Source of the DNA: Bacteroides sp.
Lineage (GTDB): Bacteria; Bacteroidota; Bacteroidia; Bacteroidales; Bacteroidaceae
Reading direction: 5' to 3'
NCBI GenBank assembly: GCA_017472925.1
Contig: JAFUNS010000038.1
Span: forward strand, 1-64,000
DNA length: 64,000 nucleotides
Of the stretch, positions 44,495-52,914 are shown piece after piece. Below the pieces are notes generated by a model that saw only the letters and a list, made by a program, of their open reading frames with translations, had not been told where the DNA came from and made no database searches. The number at the start of each line of letters is the position of its first letter. Positions within the stretch are counted from its first letter, which is position 1. The position numbers and the translations under genes are program-made.

Positions 44495-45622
44495 ATGAAA
44501 AAACAAGTAACGATAGAATTATCAGGATTTGAAGTTCCCGATGGGGTGGCTGAGTATCATGCAATTCTGCGTATCATCAATCCTCGGTTGACATATATAG
44601 AACAGGTGAATTATCTGTTGGATGCCTATACACAGTTGTTGGAAGAAGAACTGGAAGGTGCGATATCTGTATTCAAACGCTTTTTCCTTAGCGATGCAGC
44701 TAATCAAACAACCTATTTGTTGTCTGCATTGGAGAAACGTGCAGAGGGCGCTTTTTCAATAGTGGAGCAACCACCTCTGGATGGTACAAAGATAGCTATG
44801 TGGGTTTATCTGCAGAAAGGAGTACAAGCCCAAACGTTATCAAATGGTTTGGTAGAGGTAAAGCATGGAGAATATCGACATTTATGGACGGCTTATAATT
44901 TTAACCAAGCATCAAATTCGGAAGAACAAACCCGCATATTACTGAACGATTATATCGCGCAACTCGAAGAACAAGGATGTAGGTTGGCCGATAATTGCAT
45001 CCGCACTTGGTTTTTTGTACAGAATGTGGATGTAAATTATATGGGAGTGGTGAAGGCGCGTAATGAAGTGTTTGCTACTCAAAACTTGACGAAAAATACG
45101 CATTTTATTGCCAGCACGGGTATAGCTGGACGTCATGCAAACCCGAAAGTGTTTGTACAAATGGATGCTTATGCCGTAGAAGGATTGAATCCTGAACAAG
45201 TTCATTATTTGTATGCTTCTACTCATTTGAACCCTACCTACGAATATGGAGTTAGTTTTGAAAGGGGAACGTATATAGATTATGGCGATCGCCGACAGGT
45301 GTTCATCTCGGGGACAGCCAGCATCAATAATAAGGGGGAAATTGTACATCCGGGTGATGTGTGCAAACAAACGGAACGGATGTGGGAGAATGTAGAGACA
45401 CTTTTGAAGGAGGCTGAATGTTCTTTTGAACATGTTCAACACTTGTTGGTATATTTGCGTGATATATCCGATTATTCGGTGGTGAGCGAAATGTTTGAGA
45501 AGCGTTTCCCAACCATACCTAAAGTCTATTTATTGGCTCCAGTTTGTAGACCTGGATGGTTGGTAGAAATGGAATGCATGGCGGTGAAACCACTCAGTGA
45601 CAATCATTTTATAGCTTATTGA
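44495..45622 (+). CDS. Rid-family protein with N-terminal FkbO/Hyg5-like part
   Basis: A 375-residue protein. The C-terminal 110 residues have the RidA/YjgF/UK114 pattern (RRQVFISGTASINNKGEIVH, then KQTERMWENVETLLKEAECS and the terminal VPAVCRPGWLVEMECMAV-like strand). The N-terminal 230 residues look like the extended domain of FkbO/Hyg5 chorismatase-like Rid proteins. It has no signal peptide. It directly precedes, and overlaps, a cytochrome c assembly gene and is divergent from the hemerythrin regulator. The substrate is unknown; imine/enamine hydrolysis is the family role for single-domain RidA. Confidence 0.75.
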   Translation: MKKQVTIELSGFEVPDGVAEYHAILRIINPRLTYIEQVNYLLDAYTQLLEEELEGAISVFKRFFLSDAANQTTYLLSALEKRAEGAFSIVEQPPLDGTKIAMWVYLQKGVQAQTLSNGLVEVKHGEYRHLWTAYNFNQASNSEEQTRILLNDYIAQLEEQGCRLADNCIRTWFFVQNVDVNYMGVVKARNEVFATQNLTKNTHFIASTGIAGRHANPKVFVQMDAYAVEGLNPEQVHYLYASTHLNPTYEYGVSFERGTYIDYGDRRQVFISGTASINNKGEIVHPGDVCKQTERMWENVETLLKEAECSFEHVQHLLVYLRDISDYSVVSEMFEKRFPTIPKVYLLAPVCRPGWLVEMECMAVKPLSDNHFIAY

Positions 45623-46818
45623 TTGACTTAAAAATAAAGGACTTGAAGAAATTTGTATTAGTATTATATATTATTATACTGCTTGTATTGGCTATAGCTA
45701 CATTCGTGGAATATGGATGGGGCAGTGAATTTGTGGCTGAATATATTTATCATTCTCCTTTATTTTGTCTGTTGTGGTGCATATTGACCTTGTCAGCTTT
45801 GGTCATAGGTCATAGAATACGAATGTGGCACCAAATTTCTTCGGGATTGTTACATCTTTCTTTTGTGGTGATTCTTTTGGGAGCAGGTATTTCGTTTTTG
45901 ACGAGTAAAAAAGGAATGCTTCATTTGCGAATTGGTCAGCAAACATTTCGTTTTATGGAGCAGGAAGAAGGACTTATGCTTGATTTGCCTTTTACCTTGT
46001 CGCTCGACACTTTCTATGTGGAATATTATCCTGATTCAGAAACACCTTCTGATTATGTAAGTGTAGTACGTTGTTCTGTCTTGAATGATGGTAACCAACC
46101 TGTAACCATATCCATGAATCGGGTGTTTGATTGCCAAGGGTATCGTTTTTATCAGGCTTCATACGATGAGGATGAACGGGGCACGGTGCTGAGTGTGAAT
46201 TACGACCCTTGGGGAACGGGAATAACTTATGCCGGATATTTATTGTTGGCGCTTTCAATGGTGTACGTGTTGCTCGACCGTTCGGGAAAATTCAGACTTT
46301 TGTTGCGTCGACCGGTATTTGGTGTTGTATTGGTAGTTTGTCTCCTATTGGGAGGGTGTCTGTTTTATTGGTGTGTGGGTAGGCGAGCTCCGCTTATACC
46401 CGTTCTGAATTCTCCGTTGCTCTATGTGCATGTGTCGCTCATCATGATATCTTATACTTTGCTTGCTATCATGTCGTTGAATGGAATACTTGCTTTCTGC
46501 TTGCCCCGCAAGACCCACGGGCTGATGATGTTAAGTAGAATGTTGCTTTATCCCGCCGTGTTCTTGTTGGGCTTGGGTATTTTTATAGGTGCAATATGGG
46601 CCAATGTTTCTTGGGGGCGCTATTGGGCTTGGGACCCGAAAGAAGTTTGGGCGCTTATTACCTTTATGGTTTATGCTTTGCCATTCCATACAAAGAGTTT
46701 GGTGTGTTTCCAACGTCCCACTTTCTTTCATTTGTATATGATATTGGCTTTCCTTACTGTTTTGATGACTTATTTTGGAGTAAACTTTTTCTTAGGTGGG
46801 ATGCATAGTTATGCCTGA
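45619..46818 (+). CDS. ResB-CcsA-type cytochrome c biogenesis fusion protein
   Basis: A 399-residue integral membrane protein. The first 220 residues resemble the ResB/CcsB half (three or four membrane helices with a periplasmic beta-rich loop, LLHLSFVVILLGAGISF). The rest is CcsA/ResC-like, with the haem-binding WWD signature WANVSWGRYWAWDPKEVWAL and flanking His residues. Together they form the system II haem lyase that attaches haem to CxxCH cytochromes. It uses a TTG start that overlaps the preceding TGA stop (TTGA at 45619-45622), implying translational coupling; no ATG fits. The nrfHA genes that often accompany it are absent here. Confidence 0.87.
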   Translation: MIDLKIKDLKKFVLVLYIIILLVLAIATFVEYGWGSEFVAEYIYHSPLFCLLWCILTLSALVIGHRIRMWHQISSGLLHLSFVVILLGAGISFLTSKKGMLHLRIGQQTFRFMEQEEGLMLDLPFTLSLDTFYVEYYPDSETPSDYVSVVRCSVLNDGNQPVTISMNRVFDCQGYRFYQASYDEDERGTVLSVNYDPWGTGITYAGYLLLALSMVYVLLDRSGKFRLLLRRPVFGVVLVVCLLLGGCLFYWCVGRRAPLIPVLNSPLLYVHVSLIMISYTLLAIMSLNGILAFCLPRKTHGLMMLSRMLLYPAVFLLGLGIFIGAIWANVSWGRYWAWDPKEVWALITFMVYALPFHTKSLVCFQRPTFFHLYMILAFLTVLMTYFGVNFFLGGMHSYA

Positions 46819-46821
46819 ATG

Positions 46822-46853
46822 TTTGACAAAACTATGGAAAATCACTAACTTTG
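46822..46853 (+). promoter_or_regulatory. Promoter of metA
   Basis: TTTG (46822-46825), a 20-bp spacer and TAACTTTG (46846-46853) form a strong Bacteroides promoter 27 bp before the metA start. No riboswitch-like structure is seen in the short leader. Confidence 0.8.
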
Positions 46854-46880
46854 CACACTAATTGATAAAATAGAATACCT

Positions 46881-47798
46881 ATGCCACTTAATTTACCCGA
46901 TAAACTCCCAGCTATAGAGCTGTTGAAAGAAGAAAATATATTCGTTATTGACAACTCACGGGCTTCTTCTCAGGATATTCGTCCACTTAAGATAGTCATC
47001 CTTAATTTGATGCCTATTAAGATTACGACGGAGACTGATTTGGTTCGTCTGCTTTCTAATACTCCTCTTCAGTTGGAAATTACTTTTATGAAACTGAAGA
47101 GTCATACTTCAAAAAATACACCGATAGAACACATGCAGGCGTTTTATCACGATTTCGAGATTCTGAAAGAACATAAGTTTGATGGGATGATTATTACGGG
47201 AGCACCTGTAGAACAGATGCCTTATGAGGAAGTAACTTATTGGGAAGAAATATCAGAAGTGTTCAATTGGGCACGTACCCATGTCACTTCTACTTTATAC
47301 ATTTGTTGGGCGGCTCAAGCTGGATTGTATCATTTCTATGGAGTACCCAAATATCCGCTCGAAAAGAAGATGTTTGGTATCTTTAAGCATTGTATCAATG
47401 TGCAAGGATTGCCCATATTCCGTGGCTTTGATGATGAATTCTTTGTACCACATAGTCGTCATACTGAAATCCGTCGTGAAGATATTCTGAAAGTGAAGGA
47501 TTTGACTTTATTGGCTGAATCTGAAGATTCAGGCGTATATATGGTGATGGCAAGAAATGGACGTGAATTCTTCATTACAGGGCATTCAGAGTATGCTCCG
47601 AATACTCTTGATGGCGAATATAAACGCGATTTGGGCAAAGGCTTACCGATTGATATGCCGAAGAACTATTACAAAGAAGATAATCCTGAACTTGGACCTG
47701 TTGTACGTTGGCGTGGTCATGCCAATTTGATGTTCTCCAATTGGTTGAACTATTATGTATATCAGGAAACTCCGTTTGATATTAATCAGATACAATGA
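46881..47798 (+). CDS. metA: Homoserine O-acyltransferase MetA
   Basis: A 305-residue enzyme of normal length. Catalytic residues fall at the classical MetA positions: the acyl-acceptor Cys142 in YICWAAQAG, and His235 with Glu237 in TGHSEY. MetA activates homoserine with succinyl- or acetyl-CoA, the first committed step of methionine synthesis. Whether it uses acetyl or succinyl depends on one active-site residue that I cannot assign with confidence. Its stop overlaps the start of the U32 gene (ATGA), so the two are translated together. It links to the thr and met genes at 56448-64000. Confidence 0.95.
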   Translation: MPLNLPDKLPAIELLKEENIFVIDNSRASSQDIRPLKIVILNLMPIKITTETDLVRLLSNTPLQLEITFMKLKSHTSKNTPIEHMQAFYHDFEILKEHKFDGMIITGAPVEQMPYEEVTYWEEISEVFNWARTHVTSTLYICWAAQAGLYHFYGVPKYPLEKKMFGIFKHCINVQGLPIFRGFDDEFFVPHSRHTEIRREDILKVKDLTLLAESEDSGVYMVMARNGREFFITGHSEYAPNTLDGEYKRDLGKGLPIDMPKNYYKEDNPELGPVVRWRGHANLMFSNWLNYYVYQETPFDINQIQ

Positions 47799-49627
47799 TC
47801 AAACAACGAAAGATTGAACTTCTGGCTCCAGCCAAGAATTTGGAATGCGGCATCGCGGCGATTGACCATGGTGCCGATGCCGTATATATAGGTGCGCCCC
47901 GATTCGGGGCAAGGGCCGCCGCGGGAAACTCCCTGGGGGACATTGCCGAGCTGGTGAAGTATGCCCATCTGTATAATGTACGCATCTATGTCACCCTAAA
48001 TACCATCTTGAAGGACGAGGAACTTCCCGAAACGGAGAAACTGATTTGGGAATTATATCGCATGGGGGTGGATGCCTTGATTGTGCAGGATATGGGGTTG
48101 TTGGGATTGAACCTTCCGCCCATCCCCCTGCATGCCAGCACTCAGATGGACAATCGGCATGTGGAAAAGGTGAAGTTCCTGGCCGAAACGGGTTTCAGAC
48201 AAGTGGTCTTGGCACGCGAACTTTCGTTGGAACAAATCCGAAAGATACACGAAGCCGTACCCGAAACACCCCTCGAAGTCTTTGTGCACGGTGCCCTGTG
48301 CGTGAGCTATAGCGGTCAGTGCTATGTGAGCCAACATTGCTTCGGGCGGAGTGCCAACCGGGGGGAGTGTGCACAATTCTGTCGCCTTGCCTTCGATATG
48401 GTGGATGCCGATGGAAAAATCATCACCAAGGACAAGCATCTGTTGTCATTGAAGGACTTGAACCAAAGCGAGGAACTGGAGAAACTCCTCGATGCCGGTG
48501 CCTCTTCGTTCAAGATTGAAGGGCGCTTGAAGGATGTGACTTATGTAAAGAACGTAACCGCCTATTATCGCCAACGGTTGGATGCCATATTTAAACGCCG
48601 CAAGGAATACATACGTGCCTCGTCGGGAAGCGTGAAGCTTTCCTTCAAACCTCAGTTGGACAAGAGTTTTACTCGTGGTTTTACTAATTATTTCCTATAT
48701 GAAAGGAACAAGGATATTTTTTCGTTCGATACCCCCAAATCGTTGGGCGAGGAAATGGGATATGTCAAGGAAATCCGTGGCAACTATATCATAGTAGCTG
48801 GTGTAAAACCCTTCAGTAATGGGGATGGCATCTGTTACTTGGATGAACGGGGCAAACTGAAAGGTATCCGCATAAATCGGGTGGAGAACAACAAACTTTT
48901 CCCGGCGGGGGAGATGCCACGCATCAAGCAACGCACCGTTCTTTATCGAAATTTCGACCAGGAATTCGAGAAACTCATGCAACGCAAGTCGGCCGAAAGA
49001 AAGATAGGGGTAGAAATAGCCTTGTACGAGAACAATTTCGGATTTACCCTGACGCTGACCGATGAGGATGATGTGCAGGTAAGTGTCACTTTGGCCAAGG
49101 AAAAGGAATTGGCCCGCACTTCCCAATCAGAAAATATCAAGAATCAGTTGATGAAACTTGGTAACACCCCCTTCGAAGCACTTCGTGTGGATATTGATTT
49201 GAGTGACAGCTGGTTTATACCCTCTTCGCAATTGGCCGAACTTCGTCGGGAGGCCGTAGAGAAGTTGTTGTCGGCAAGGCGGATGAATTATCGACAGGAA
49301 AACGTCGTTTTACCATCGACAAACCATCGTTTTCCTTTGAGCGAACTGACGTATTTGGGAAATGTCATGAACGAAGGGGCGGCCCAGTTCTATCGTCATC
49401 ATGGTGTGGTTAAGTTGGCTCCCGCCTTCGAAAAATGCCCACCAAAAGAGGCGGTGCTCATGTTTTGCAAACATTGTCTGCGTTATAGCATGGGTTGGTG
49501 TCCGGTGCATCAGCGGGGCAAGTCGCCTTTCCGCGAGCCTTATTATCTGGTAAGTTCGGATGGCAAGCGTTTCCGCCTGGAGTTTGATTGCAAGCTTTGC
49601 CAAATGAAGGTGATGGCTGAGAAATAA
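47795..49627 (+). CDS. U32-family peptidase-like protein (RlhA type)
   Basis: A 610-residue protein with the U32 signature CVSYSGQCYVSQHCFGRSANRGEC at about 169-192, giving conserved cysteines that in this family bind an iron-sulfur cluster. The C-terminal half has a further Cys set (CKHCLRYSMGWCPVH and CKLCQMK). The two-domain length fits RlhA (YdcP), which hydroxylates a cytidine of 23S rRNA using prephenate. YegQ/TrhP-type proteins, which modify tRNA, are shorter. The start overlaps the metA stop by 4 bp. Codon use is more G/C-rich than in its neighbours. Confidence 0.82.
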   Translation: MIKQRKIELLAPAKNLECGIAAIDHGADAVYIGAPRFGARAAAGNSLGDIAELVKYAHLYNVRIYVTLNTILKDEELPETEKLIWELYRMGVDALIVQDMGLLGLNLPPIPLHASTQMDNRHVEKVKFLAETGFRQVVLARELSLEQIRKIHEAVPETPLEVFVHGALCVSYSGQCYVSQHCFGRSANRGECAQFCRLAFDMVDADGKIITKDKHLLSLKDLNQSEELEKLLDAGASSFKIEGRLKDVTYVKNVTAYYRQRLDAIFKRRKEYIRASSGSVKLSFKPQLDKSFTRGFTNYFLYERNKDIFSFDTPKSLGEEMGYVKEIRGNYIIVAGVKPFSNGDGICYLDERGKLKGIRINRVENNKLFPAGEMPRIKQRTVLYRNFDQEFEKLMQRKSAERKIGVEIALYENNFGFTLTLTDEDDVQVSVTLAKEKELARTSQSENIKNQLMKLGNTPFEALRVDIDLSDSWFIPSSQLAELRREAVEKLLSARRMNYRQENVVLPSTNHRFPLSELTYLGNVMNEGAAQFYRHHGVVKLAPAFEKCPPKEAVLMFCKHCLRYSMGWCPVHQRGKSPFREPYYLVSSDGKRFRLEFDCKLCQMKVMAEK

Positions 49628-49660
49628 TGTGGGTGTGTCGAAATGCGCATCCACTATTTT

Positions 49661-49769
49661 TTAGGCACGGATTTTTTCGCTTTGCTCAACAATACGTCAC
49701 GGATTAACACGGTTTTTAGTGTATGTTTACATTAAATTTATCCGTGCAATCCGTGTAATCCGTGCCTAA
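49661..49769. repeat. Inverted repeat of the ATCCGTG family
   Basis: TTAGGCACGGATT (49661-49673) and its exact reverse complement AATCCGTGCCTAA (49757-49769) enclose 83 bp that hold further ATCCGTG and CACGGATT copies. It lies between the convergent U32 and TonB-receptor genes and could act as a bidirectional terminator or a REP-like element. Confidence 0.75.
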
Positions 49770-49800
49770 AATTCATTTATGGCACACCTTTATGTTTGTA

Positions 49801-52257
49801 TCAAAAATTCCACTTTACATCCACACCTACTTGCAAGGGCTTGCAATGCTGTTCGAATCCACGTCCCATACTTTCGAAGTAGAAGGTAGTGTATTCATTA
49901 TCAGTAAGGTTACGTCCCCATAAATCAATCTGAAGGGCTTTGGCCTTCAGCGATACGTTGGCGTTCAGGCTGGCGTAGAAATCTTGACAAACGTTGTTGT
50001 ATTCCGTCCAGTAAATCTTTCCGGCACCGTTGACGTTCGCCCCGAAGGTAAGGCTCTGCGCCCAACAGTCGTCGAAGAAGAACGAGTACGAACCGCCTAC
50101 GTTCATGGTGTGCATGGGTACGAAGGGCACATAGTTTCCGTTGTAGTTCACGGCCGGTTCGGCGCTCGAAAGTGGGTCGCCCAACTCGTATTTCACGAAA
50201 GTGGCCTTGGTGTATCCGTAGCTGGCATTCAGCAGCAGGTGACGGTTGATGCTGGCCACCAAACTGGCTTCCACACCGTAGCTTTCGCTCTCGCCGGCAT
50301 TGTCGGTGATGCGGCCCAATCCGCTGATGGCCATCTTGGAAATCTGCTGGTCCTTGGTACTCATGTAGAAGGCAGCAAGGTCGGCCTGCAACTTGCCGTC
50401 GAACAGGTTGAGGTGCGTGCCCACTTCATAGTTCCACGTATATTCCGGCTTGTACTCTACGGCCGACTGGGCATCGGGGTTCTCGCCGGCATTGGGAAAC
50501 TTGTCGGCTACCAGTCCCACGTAGTTTTCGGGTACGTTCTTCATGATTTCTTCCTTGCTCTGGCGCATCATGTCGTTGCGCAGGCTGGATTGAAGCAGCT
50601 CGGAGAACATTTGGAAGTTGTATCCGCCCGAACGGTGTCCCTTGCTCACACTGGCATAGACGTTGCTCTTGCCTTGGTGGAATTCGTATTGCAAGGCAAA
50701 TTTGGGGAGCAGCTGGAGGTAGTCTTTCGAGAGTTTGCCCTGATAGCGCGACTCTACGGTGAGCGGTGTGGCGGGCATCATCGGAATCTCGCGGATAACC
50801 TGTCCCATTTGTGTCATTTCGCCTTTGATGCCTACGGTATAGTCGAGTGAGGTTCCTGTATTATAGTCCATCTCCATCTTTTCGTAGTCGAGTCGTAGCC
50901 CCAAGGTGAACGACAAGCCTTCGGCGCCAAACAAGTCGCGAAATTGCGACTGATGGAAGAAGGCGAGGTTGTATTGCGGGGTCTTGAAGTGTCCGTCAAT
51001 CGGCATTTCGGTGTCGGTGATTTGTAGTGACGGAAGGATGTTCATTGCCATCACGGGGCCCATCGGCACTTCAATCTTGCCGGGGATGACCGAGCCGAGC
51101 ATCCCGTTCAGCATCGCCATCCCGTCCTTGCGGAAGGTTACGGGACTGTTCACGTTCATGCTTTGATAGAACCCGAACACACCGGTTGTCCATTGCCAAC
51201 GCTTGCCCGGCTTGCTCTTGAAACTGATTTCTTCGCTGATGGAGTTGATGCGTTGCTTCTGTTCGAGCGTATAGGTGTCGAGCGGAGAAAAATCCTGATC
51301 CATGAACATACGGTCTTTTAGATGTTGGAATCCGGTTACGGCATTGAAAATGAAATTGTTGGCTTGGTGCTCGATGTTCAGTCCGGTATTCAGCAAACTA
51401 CGGCGATAGGAACTTTCCCGGTTATAGGCTATCTCGCCAATCAGCTCCTCCCGGTCTTCTTCTCCACCTAAGATGCCTGTATAATAATAAGGATATCCAC
51501 CTTCATCGGTATAGTCGTAGCTGATGCTGAAGTCGAGTTTCCAATTTTCGCTTGGCAACCAGATGGCACGGATGCGTCCACCTCCGGCTTGCATTTCATC
51601 GATAGCTTTGTCCAGGTGCGAATTGTTGAAGAATCCGTCCGATCCTTCGTAATATCCACCTGCCGAGAAGGCAAAGCGGTCGCTGATGCGGTGATAGTGT
51701 GTAAGTGATAGGTTACGATGATTGTCTCCGGTAGCAAAGCCCAACTTCACATCGGTTCCTTGATATGAGAAAGGAGAGCGTGTATGTACTTTCACCAATC
51801 CACCCATGGTGTTTCGGCCATAAAGCGTGCCTTGTGGGCCACGAAGAATGTCCAGACGCTCTATGTCATAGAAGTTGAAATCGAATGCACTCTTGTCAAG
51901 ATAGGGGATATTGTCTACATACATCCCTACGGCAGGGGTGTTGATACGCGAGCCGATGCCTCGGATATACATGGCCGAGGTAAGGCGTGAGCCGTAGTCG
52001 GGGATGAACAAGTTGGGCACCAATCCGCTGATTCGTTTCAACGAAGTGACTTGGTGTGCCTGCATATCTTGTTGGGATAGGAGGGATACGGAAGCCGGTA
52101 ATTGCTTTAACTTGCTGGTTTCCTTGGGAGTAGAAATGATTACCACTTCTTCCAGGTCGATGACCTTGGTGGTGTCATCGGATAGGGTATGGGTGTTATG
52201 AGCCAATGCGTGGTTGGCCATCAAGAGTACGGTTGCTAATAACAGATATTTTTTCAT
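49801..52257 (-). CDS. TonB-dependent outer-membrane receptor
   Basis: This protein of about 818 residues has a signal peptide starting at the chosen ATG (MKKYLLLATVLLMANHALA) and a Ton-box-like segment EEVVIIST. A plug domain follows (LKRISGLVPNLFIPDYGSR, then ERLDILRGPQGTLYGRNTMGG), then a 22-stranded barrel ending in Phe. It lacks the N-terminal carboxypeptidase-regulatory domain and the SusD partner typical of glycan SusC, so it more likely imports siderophore, haem or another small ligand. The longer open frame begins at 52311, but the start at 52257 gives the normal signal peptide. A LuxR-type gene lies 72 bp upstream on the same strand. Confidence 0.9.
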   Translation of the reverse strand: MKKYLLLATVLLMANHALAHNTHTLSDDTTKVIDLEEVVIISTPKETSKLKQLPASVSLLSQQDMQAHQVTSLKRISGLVPNLFIPDYGSRLTSAMYIRGIGSRINTPAVGMYVDNIPYLDKSAFDFNFYDIERLDILRGPQGTLYGRNTMGGLVKVHTRSPFSYQGTDVKLGFATGDNHRNLSLTHYHRISDRFAFSAGGYYEGSDGFFNNSHLDKAIDEMQAGGGRIRAIWLPSENWKLDFSISYDYTDEGGYPYYYTGILGGEEDREELIGEIAYNRESSYRRSLLNTGLNIEHQANNFIFNAVTGFQHLKDRMFMDQDFSPLDTYTLEQKQRINSISEEISFKSKPGKRWQWTTGVFGFYQSMNVNSPVTFRKDGMAMLNGMLGSVIPGKIEVPMGPVMAMNILPSLQITDTEMPIDGHFKTPQYNLAFFHQSQFRDLFGAEGLSFTLGLRLDYEKMEMDYNTGTSLDYTVGIKGEMTQMGQVIREIPMMPATPLTVESRYQGKLSKDYLQLLPKFALQYEFHQGKSNVYASVSKGHRSGGYNFQMFSELLQSSLRNDMMRQSKEEIMKNVPENYVGLVADKFPNAGENPDAQSAVEYKPEYTWNYEVGTHLNLFDGKLQADLAAFYMSTKDQQISKMAISGLGRITDNAGESESYGVEASLVASINRHLLLNASYGYTKATFVKYELGDPLSSAEPAVNYNGNYVPFVPMHTMNVGGSYSFFFDDCWAQSLTFGANVNGAGKIYWTEYNNVCQDFYASLNANVSLKAKALQIDLWGRNLTDNEYTTFYFESMGRGFEQHCKPLQVGVDVKWNF

Positions 52258-52280
52258 GTTGTTCCTTTGAATTTGAGGTG

Positions 52281-52311
52281 CAAAGAAACAACAAGTAGCG
52301 CAACTATGCAA
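52281..52311 (-). promoter_or_regulatory. Promoter of the TonB-receptor gene
   Basis: On the minus strand a TTG (52311-52309), 20 bp and TTTCTTTG (52288-52281) precede the start at 52257 by 23 bp. The -7 box has one mismatch from TAnnTTTG. Confidence 0.5.
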
Positions 52312-52329
52312 TCCTAATAAATGAGGATT

Positions 52330-52914
52330 TTAGATGCTGTCTGCCTCCACATACCCGTTCATTACGGCATAGATGGTAAGCCCGGATACAGATTTGATAC
52401 CCAATTTTTCAGTGATATTCTTCCGGTGACTGATAACGGTAGTGAGACTGATGTTCAGTTTGTCGGCTATTTCCTTGTTGATGAATCCTTTGGTAATAAG
52501 CACCAATACCTCGATTTCACGGGCCGAAAGGTCATGTGTATCAGTGCTTTCGGCTTGTGAATGTTTGCCATGCTGATGTCCTCGTTCGTGCATTTTCAGA
52601 ATCGATTTCACCAATGCCTTCTCGTCCTGATAGATGTTCAGGGTAGGGACACCCGAAAGTTGTGGAAGGTTTTCCCCACCTGCCAACACTATGGCCCGGT
52701 GATGTCGCTCGCGGAAGAAAGTGGTATGCTCGAAATAGATTTGTGCCGACACGAAGTAATGGGCGTACATATCGGGAGTATCGTCTACCAACTCACCGAA
52801 GGAATGGAATACACGGATGGTAGCCATTGGAATGATTTCTTCCAAAAGCGTTTGTAACCCCATGCAAGATAGGGTGTTAGAGTCTATAATCGCTATTTCG
52901 GGCTGATGATTCAT
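52330..52914 (-). CDS. LuxR-type regulator with degenerate receiver domain
   Basis: A 194-residue protein. The N-terminal 110 residues follow a receiver-like pattern (EIAIIDSNTLSCMGLQTLLEE), but the strand where the phospho-acceptor Asp should lie reads HYFVSAQIYF, so the Asp is missing. The C-terminal region is a LuxR helix-turn-helix (LSAREIEVLVLITKGFINKEIAD) closely similar to that of the regulator at 43365. It is probably controlled by ligand or protein contact and not by phosphorylation. Its ATG overlaps the stop of the FAD oxidoreductase gene (ATGA, 52911-52914), so it is coupled to that gene, and it may regulate the TonB receptor that follows. Confidence 0.8.
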   Translation of the reverse strand: MNHQPEIAIIDSNTLSCMGLQTLLEEIIPMATIRVFHSFGELVDDTPDMYAHYFVSAQIYFEHTTFFRERHHRAIVLAGGENLPQLSGVPTLNIYQDEKALVKSILKMHERGHQHGKHSQAESTDTHDLSAREIEVLVLITKGFINKEIADKLNISLTTVISHRKNITEKLGIKSVSGLTIYAVMNGYVEADSI

